Assembly: GCA_028279875.1 (NCBI GenBank)
Contig: JANQMU010000087.1
Coordinates: forward strand, 1 to 64,000
Length of the DNA: 64,000 bases
Direction of reading: 5' to 3'
From: Rhizobiaceae bacterium
Lineage (GTDB): Bacteria; Pseudomonadota; Alphaproteobacteria; Rhizobiales; Rhizobiaceae
Shown: piece after piece, positions 59,543 to 64,000 of the stretch
How positions within the stretch are numbered: the stretch's first letter is position 1
Layout of the letters: every line of letters begins with the position of its first letter
Position numbers and translations under genes: made by a program
Notes under the pieces: model-generated
Database searches by the model: none
Told to the model about the DNA's origin: nothing
What the model saw: only the letters and a program-made list of their open reading frames with translations

Positions 59543-61108
59543 TCAGTTGACGTTGATCCAGCGCAGGATCACGAAATTGTCCGGCCGCTGCGTCAGCTCG
59601 ACATTGTCGCGCGTGCCCCAGACCAGCGGCTGCACATAGAGCGGCACATAGGCGGTTTCGTCCTGCAGGATCCTGGCGCTCTCGTCGAGCATGGCCTGGC
59701 GCTTGCCGTCATCGATCTCCGACTGGATCATCGGCAGCAATTCGTCGACCCGGGCATTGGAATAGTCGCCGAAGTTCCAGCTTCCCAGCTTCTTTTCCGT
59801 GTTCGGCGTGGAAGCCAGGAACCGCAGCGGGTGCTCGGCGTCAAAGGTTCCGGGCGACCAGCCCAGCAGGTACATGTCGAAATTGTCGGCCCGCAGCTCC
59901 GGCCAGTAGTTGCGTACCGGCATGGCGTCGAGCTGGGCGTCGATCCCCACCTGCGCCAGCATGGCGACAACGCCCTGGCAGACCGCCTCGTCATTGAGAT
60001 AGCGGTCATTGGGACATTTCAGTCCGAAGGAGAAACCATCCTCATAACCGGCCTCGGCCAGCAGTTCCTTGGCCTTTTCCGGATCGTAGGCCGGCCTCGC
60101 CGCCTGCGGTTTCGAATAGCCGCGCATCGCCGGGCTGACGAGTTGTGAGGCCGGCTGTGCCGCACCACGCATGATGGTCTGCAGGATCGCATCCACATTG
60201 ACCGCATGCCCCACGGCGGCCCGCACTTTCGGGTCCTTGAAGGGATTCGGCTTGCCGGCATCGTCGCCATATTTCAATTCGTCCGCCTGGTGCGGAAAGC
60301 CCAGCATGATGACGCGCGCCTCGATGCCGTCGATTACCTTGACGCCATCGCGTTCCTTCAGCCGCGCCGCATCCTGGATCGGCACCGGATTGATCATGTC
60401 GACATCGCCTGACAACAGCGCGGCGACGGCGGTCGCCGGATTCTGGATCGGCGTGAATTCGGCGCGGGTGATATTGTGCTGTTTGTTGCCCCACCAGCCG
60501 TCAAATGGCTCAAGCACGGTTTTGAGGCCCGGCTGACGCTCGGCCAGTTTGAAGGCGCCGGTGCCGTTGGCATTCAGCGTCGCGTGGTTTTCTTCTTCCT
60601 TGGACGGAAGCGCCGCATTGTTGGATTCGGCCCATCCCTTGTCGAGGATCATGAAATTGGCGATGGAATCGGGAAAGATCGGATTCGGCGCCTTGGTCAT
60701 GAAGTCGATCGTGTGGTCGTCGACGACGATCACCTCGGAGATCGGCGCGAACCATGACGAGGTGTCGGCCGCCTCGCTGGAAGCGCGCTGATAGGAAAAC
60801 AGCACATCTTCGGCATTGAAGTCCGATCCGTCATGGAATTTCACGCCCTTGCGCAGGTTGAAGCGCCATCCCTTGTCGTCGATGGGCTCCCAGCTTTCCG
60901 CCAGCGCCCCTTCGATGGCCATATTCTTGTCGCGGCGCACGAGGCCTTCATAAATATTGTTGAGGAAACCGAGCACGGGCGCCGAATTGACGGCATGCGG
61001 ATCCATGGTCTGAGGATCGGTGGTCGAGGCCCAGCGGAATGTCTCCGCCTGCGCAGCAGCAGCTGCAAGCGCCGCTGTCAACACGGCGATACTGACGGTT
61101 CTGAACAT
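59543..61108 (-). CDS. Peptide-type ABC transporter substrate-binding protein (SBP family 5)
   Basis: 521 aa with a signal peptide (about 1-21, FRTVSIAVLTAALAAAAAQA). Signature region WASTTDPQTMDPHAVNS, then RKGVKFHDGSDFNAEDVLFSY. Binds substrate in the periplasm and delivers it to the permeases. First gene of the leftward operon. No ATPase genes follow within the window; they would have to be elsewhere. Ligand may be a peptide or an opine/sugar-like compound. Confidence 0.93.
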   Translation of the reverse strand: MFRTVSIAVLTAALAAAAAQAETFRWASTTDPQTMDPHAVNSAPVLGFLNNIYEGLVRRDKNMAIEGALAESWEPIDDKGWRFNLRKGVKFHDGSDFNAEDVLFSYQRASSEAADTSSWFAPISEVIVVDDHTIDFMTKAPNPIFPDSIANFMILDKGWAESNNAALPSKEEENHATLNANGTGAFKLAERQPGLKTVLEPFDGWWGNKQHNITRAEFTPIQNPATAVAALLSGDVDMINPVPIQDAARLKERDGVKVIDGIEARVIMLGFPHQADELKYGDDAGKPNPFKDPKVRAAVGHAVNVDAILQTIMRGAAQPASQLVSPAMRGYSKPQAARPAYDPEKAKELLAEAGYEDGFSFGLKCPNDRYLNDEAVCQGVVAMLAQVGIDAQLDAMPVRNYWPELRADNFDMYLLGWSPGTFDAEHPLRFLASTPNTEKKLGSWNFGDYSNARVDELLPMIQSEIDDGKRQAMLDESARILQDETAYVPLYVQPLVWGTRDNVELTQRPDNFVILRWINVN

Positions 61109-61225
61109 GAAGATGTCTCCCAAGGTGAGTTTTGGCCGGATCGTCCCACCGCCGCAAGCCAAGGTCAAGGGCTTGGTTTCATTGTTTTCTCGACGACCGC
61201 ACCGTTAACGCAAACGTGATGGCTT

Positions 61226-62200
61226 CTACACCGGCCAGATGACCCTGAACCCTGTATGCGTTGTGGTGCTGTCCGGCGAGGTGCCCGACCGGGCCGCTAT
61301 TCTGTAACGATAGCAATAGCTCCTGTGGCACAGGAATGACCCGCCCTTGGAAAGATAGTAGCCTTTCATGCCTGCGAGTCGGGCACGGACCTGCTTTTTC
61401 AGGGATTTGATGCTGAAGCGGTCCGAAGTCCATTCCCAAACATTGCCAACCATGTTGTAGAGCCCGTAACCGTTGGGCGCGAAGGACCGGGCCGGTGCCG
61501 TGGTGGAATAGCCGTCTGCATGTGTATTGGTCTTGGGAAAGTCTCCCTGCCAGATGTTGCAAGGCAGATAGTCGGTGTCATCCGGTTCCTGCATACCCCA
61601 GGGAAATCGCACGTCGCCCAGCCCGCCGCGCGCGGCATGTTCCCATTCTGCCTCCGTCGGCAACCGTCCACCGGCCCAGGCAGCATAGGCCCGCGCATCG
61701 TTCCAGGAGACCTGCACAACCGGATGATCGGGATGCCAGGCTTTTGCCTGCGTGCCCGGACCGTTGATATCGCGCCAGTTGGCGCCGTCAACCCATCGCC
61801 ACCATTTTGCTTCAGGCACGCCTCGGGTGGGCCCAACCGCCTCCGGAACCTGTGCCCAGAAAACAAAAGACCAGCCAAGACGCTCTGCTTCGGTCACATG
61901 GCCGGTTGCGGCGACAAATTGCTCGAACTCAGCATTGGTAACCGTCGTAGCCCCCATTTCAAACGCAGAGATCCTGGACTTTCGAAGCGGGCCCTCTCCG
62001 TCATTGAGAATACCGGGGCGGCTGGTCCCAACGAGACTTGATCCGCCGGGGATGAGCACGGCATTGACCGGACGCCTGAAACCCTGTTCCGGCACTGCCA
62101 ACGGAGTTGTTGTCGTAACGGGATGACTGGTCGGCGGGGTGCAGCAGCCGGCAACCACCCTGCTCTGCTTCTTGGTGTTCGTCATCTTCCCGCCACTCAT
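61226..62200 (-). CDS. Formylglycine-generating enzyme family protein
   Basis: 324 aa. FGE-sulfatase domain with VSWNDARAYAAWAGGRLPTEAEWEHAARGG, then the NVWEWTSDRF motif and the active pair C291/C296 (GGSFLCHRSYCYRYRIAAR). The two Cys are the copper site used by true FGEs to convert a sulfatase Cys to formylglycine. Many relatives lack them. No sulfatase gene is in the window. ATG 62200 is preferred; ATG 62185 is possible. Confidence 0.9.
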   Translation of the reverse strand: MSGGKMTNTKKQSRVVAGCCTPPTSHPVTTTTPLAVPEQGFRRPVNAVLIPGGSSLVGTSRPGILNDGEGPLRKSRISAFEMGATTVTNAEFEQFVAATGHVTEAERLGWSFVFWAQVPEAVGPTRGVPEAKWWRWVDGANWRDINGPGTQAKAWHPDHPVVQVSWNDARAYAAWAGGRLPTEAEWEHAARGGLGDVRFPWGMQEPDDTDYLPCNIWQGDFPKTNTHADGYSTTAPARSFAPNGYGLYNMVGNVWEWTSDRFSIKSLKKQVRARLAGMKGYYLSKGGSFLCHRSYCYRYRIAARSGTSPDSTTTHTGFRVIWPV

Positions 62201-62355
62201 TGTGTTATCGTGCCAAACAATCGTCGGGCACTTCCGATCGTACCGGCAATTGACACTGGAATTTGGCAGCCATTTGTTTGCTATCGAACAATTCCAAATC
62301 CACTGCAGCTTAAATTGCGTCAGCATAACTCCACTCAGAGAAAACAGGGGTCCCC

Positions 62356-63597
62356 GTGAAGCTTGATGCGAAAGAAGAGGCGATGCTCGCCGGCGACCTC
62401 GGCAGGCCGAAGCAATGGGCCATGCATCACATGGTGAAAGTAGGCAGAATGTTTGATGCGGACGATTTCGTCCAAATCAGCCAGGCGCATATGATGGCCG
62501 ATCCCGAGTCGATTGGTTCGGCTGGATTGGAATTCGTCGAGGACATAGCCGACAATCCAGAGCCCGAGAGACGCGTCGCGGTGCCGATGATAACCGATCC
62601 ACGCGGAGTTGATCTGAACTATTACCGTCCCCTGGGCCAGACCGAAGACATGGCCGATATCGAACGTCGGTTTATCGCCGCCTGCGGCAAACTGGGCATT
62701 CTCATGACCAACACGTGTATCAATTACCAAACGATCATGCCCCCGGTGCTCGGCGAACATGTGGCTTTTGGCGATACCGGTGTCGTCATCTATTGCAACA
62801 GCGCGCTGGGCGCTCGGTCGAATTTCGAAGGTGGCCCGAGCGCGTTGGCCGCCGGGTTGACGGGACGCACGCCACGCTATGGCCTGCACCTCGATCGATT
62901 CCGGCAGGGCACACATCGGTTTGTTGTCCGCCAACAGCCTGAGGGATTGACCGGATGGGGCACACTCGGTGCGGTCATCGGTGCGAAAGCGGGGTCTTAT
63001 TGGGCGGTTCCAGTGATCGAGGGGATCGAACGTGTACCGAATTCCGATGAAATGAAGCATTTCGGTGCCGCCATGGCCAGCTACGGTTCCACACCGCTCT
63101 TCCATATCATCGGCATCACACCCGAAGCTCCCACCCTTGCAGCCGTTGGCGCAACAAACTTGGCGGTCGCGGATATCACCAGCGACGATCTCGCCCAATT
63201 CCAGTCTCGTTTTGGCGCCAGGGGCGATGCCGTCGACCTGGTTGTCTTCGCGGCCCCGCAGCTGTCGCTGGCGGAAATGCAAACGGTCGCGGACCTCTGC
63301 GACGGGCGAGAACTGCACGACACGACCGCGATGATTGTGTGCACATCGCCCTCGGTCTATGCCGACAGCGCGCGGCTCGGCCTGGTTACTCGTATCGAGG
63401 CGACAGGCGCCAAGGTGCTTGAGGGTACCTGCTTTTACAACCAATATGCCCGCGAAATCGGCGAAGCCAATGGCTGGAAAAGGCTGCTGTCGAACTCTGC
63501 CAAAATCGTCAATATCCTGGGTGGCTATGGCTACAACACCGCCCTGGCGCCGATGGAGAAATGTGTTGCATCGGCCTGTGCAGGGAGGATTGTCTGA
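62356..63597 (+). CDS. Aconitase X (AcnX) large subunit
   Basis: 413 aa, GTG start. The family-specific segments (LDAKEEAMLAGDLG, ITDPRGVD, and the C-terminal GGYGYNTALAPMEKCVASACAG) match DUF521/aconitase X catalytic. In bacteria AcnX enzymes act as cis-3-hydroxy-L-proline dehydratase; the archaeal type makes trans-anhydromevalonate 5-phosphate. Subtype is not certain. It is paired with the following small subunit by a TGATG overlap. Confidence 0.88.
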   Translation: MKLDAKEEAMLAGDLGRPKQWAMHHMVKVGRMFDADDFVQISQAHMMADPESIGSAGLEFVEDIADNPEPERRVAVPMITDPRGVDLNYYRPLGQTEDMADIERRFIAACGKLGILMTNTCINYQTIMPPVLGEHVAFGDTGVVIYCNSALGARSNFEGGPSALAAGLTGRTPRYGLHLDRFRQGTHRFVVRQQPEGLTGWGTLGAVIGAKAGSYWAVPVIEGIERVPNSDEMKHFGAAMASYGSTPLFHIIGITPEAPTLAAVGATNLAVADITSDDLAQFQSRFGARGDAVDLVVFAAPQLSLAEMQTVADLCDGRELHDTTAMIVCTSPSVYADSARLGLVTRIEATGAKVLEGTCFYNQYAREIGEANGWKRLLSNSAKIVNILGGYGYNTALAPMEKCVASACAGRIV

Positions 63598-64000
63598 TGC
63601 TGGAATTGAAATGCCACCGCGGGATCGGTCCCGTCGTCGAGGGTGAAGCGCTGGTGGCCGATGACGATTTTTCGGCTCGCTACGATCTCGACCGGATCAA
63701 TGGCGTGTTCTCCCGTCCTCAACACAAGCTGGCCGGGCAGTCCTACCGCAATAGAATTCTGGTGTTGAACACGGCCAAGGGTGGGGTCGCGTCGGCATGG
63801 ATGCTGAATGAGATGAAATCGCGGGGCGTCACGCCGCTTGCAATCCTGTTCAACACCACGAACACAATCCTTGCCCAGGGAGCGGCGCTGGCAGACCTGA
63901 CGCTGTGTGACAGGTTCGAAGACGGCGACGTCACCCAACTCATCCGCACCGGCGACCGGTTGCGCGTGGATCCGGAAGCCGCTGTTGTCACGATACTGAA
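63597..64000 (+). CDS. Aconitase X swivel (DUF126) subunit, truncated by the window edge
   Basis: 134 codons are visible and the usual length is about 135-140, so only the last residues are missing. HRGIGPVVEGEALVADDDFS at the start, ILVLNTAKGGVASAW and ILFNTTNTILAQGAALADL match the AcnX small/swivel family. It completes the AcnX active site with the upstream large subunit. Confidence 0.88.
   Translation, partial: MLELKCHRGIGPVVEGEALVADDDFSARYDLDRINGVFSRPQHKLAGQSYRNRILVLNTAKGGVASAWMLNEMKSRGVTPLAILFNTTNTILAQGAALADLTLCDRFEDGDVTQLIRTGDRLRVDPEAAVVTIL

Noticed and set aside
1-64000. CRISPR arrays, rRNA genes and additional tRNA genes
   Set aside because: No regularly spaced repeats, no rRNA signatures and no second tRNA cloverleaf were seen in the window.

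Overview
The window is one contiguous piece of a high-GC alphaproteobacterial chromosome, most likely Hyphomicrobiales (Rhizobiales, Rhizobiaceae/Hoeflea-like). The run rlpA, D,D-carboxypeptidase, tmk, holB, metG, tatD, MBL hydrolase at 41.8-49.3 kb is an arrangement known from that order. The codon style and the SoxR, MocR, EamA and Dpp-type genes fit. The genus is not certain.

Left flank (1-4.3 kb): the extreme edge holds the first codons of a leftward gene, possibly an IS5-type transposase. A MocR/PdxR-type regulator is divergent from an EamA exporter. A Rid-family protein and a HigBA toxin-antitoxin pair with a strong palindromic operator follow.

Prophage (about 4.30-41.47 kb): a roughly 37-kb temperate phage is integrated into the 3' end of tRNA-Ser(UGA). 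The 11-bp core CGGAGGAGGTG occurs at 4297-4307 and again as the last 11 nt of the tRNA gene (41464-41474). The left copy is followed, on the tRNA strand, by CCA, so the displaced original tRNA 3' end with its encoded CCA can be seen at attL. Tandem ATTGAAAGAAC repeats near both ends look like integrase arm sites. Inside, in order, are: a tyrosine integrase; a palindrome-rich non-coding region; an early module (HTH, double zinc-ribbon, HNH-AP2, replicase/primase, DUF6362-like); packaging and head genes of P22-like podovirus type (TerS, TerL, portal, scaffold, coat, head completion, gp10-like, ejection proteins) with a tail-spike/fibre module placed between portal and scaffold; tail fibre genes; a cargo pair (zinc-ribbon sugar-type methyltransferase and a PglK/MsbA-like ABC flippase on the opposite strand); a lysis cassette (GH108 endolysin, small membrane proteins, nested spanin pair); and a leftward operon headed by an XRE repressor with paired operators. 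No tail sheath, tube or long tape measure was seen, which fits a short-tailed virion.

Right flank (41.5-64 kb): cell-wall and housekeeping genes (rlpA to ybaK-like) run rightward. Next are a mixed set of small metabolic and regulatory genes, including a ClpX-zinc-finger/HTH regulator behind tandem palindromes, SoxR divergent from an MFS exporter across a sox box, and MazG. A leftward Dpp-type permease/binding-protein set without visible ATPases follows, then a formylglycine-generating-enzyme homologue that keeps its cysteine pair, and an AcnX (aconitase X) large/small pair cut by the window edge.

The most interesting items are the array of perfect AATT/AAATTT-centred palindromes just after int, the methyltransferase-flippase cargo, and the attachment-site architecture.
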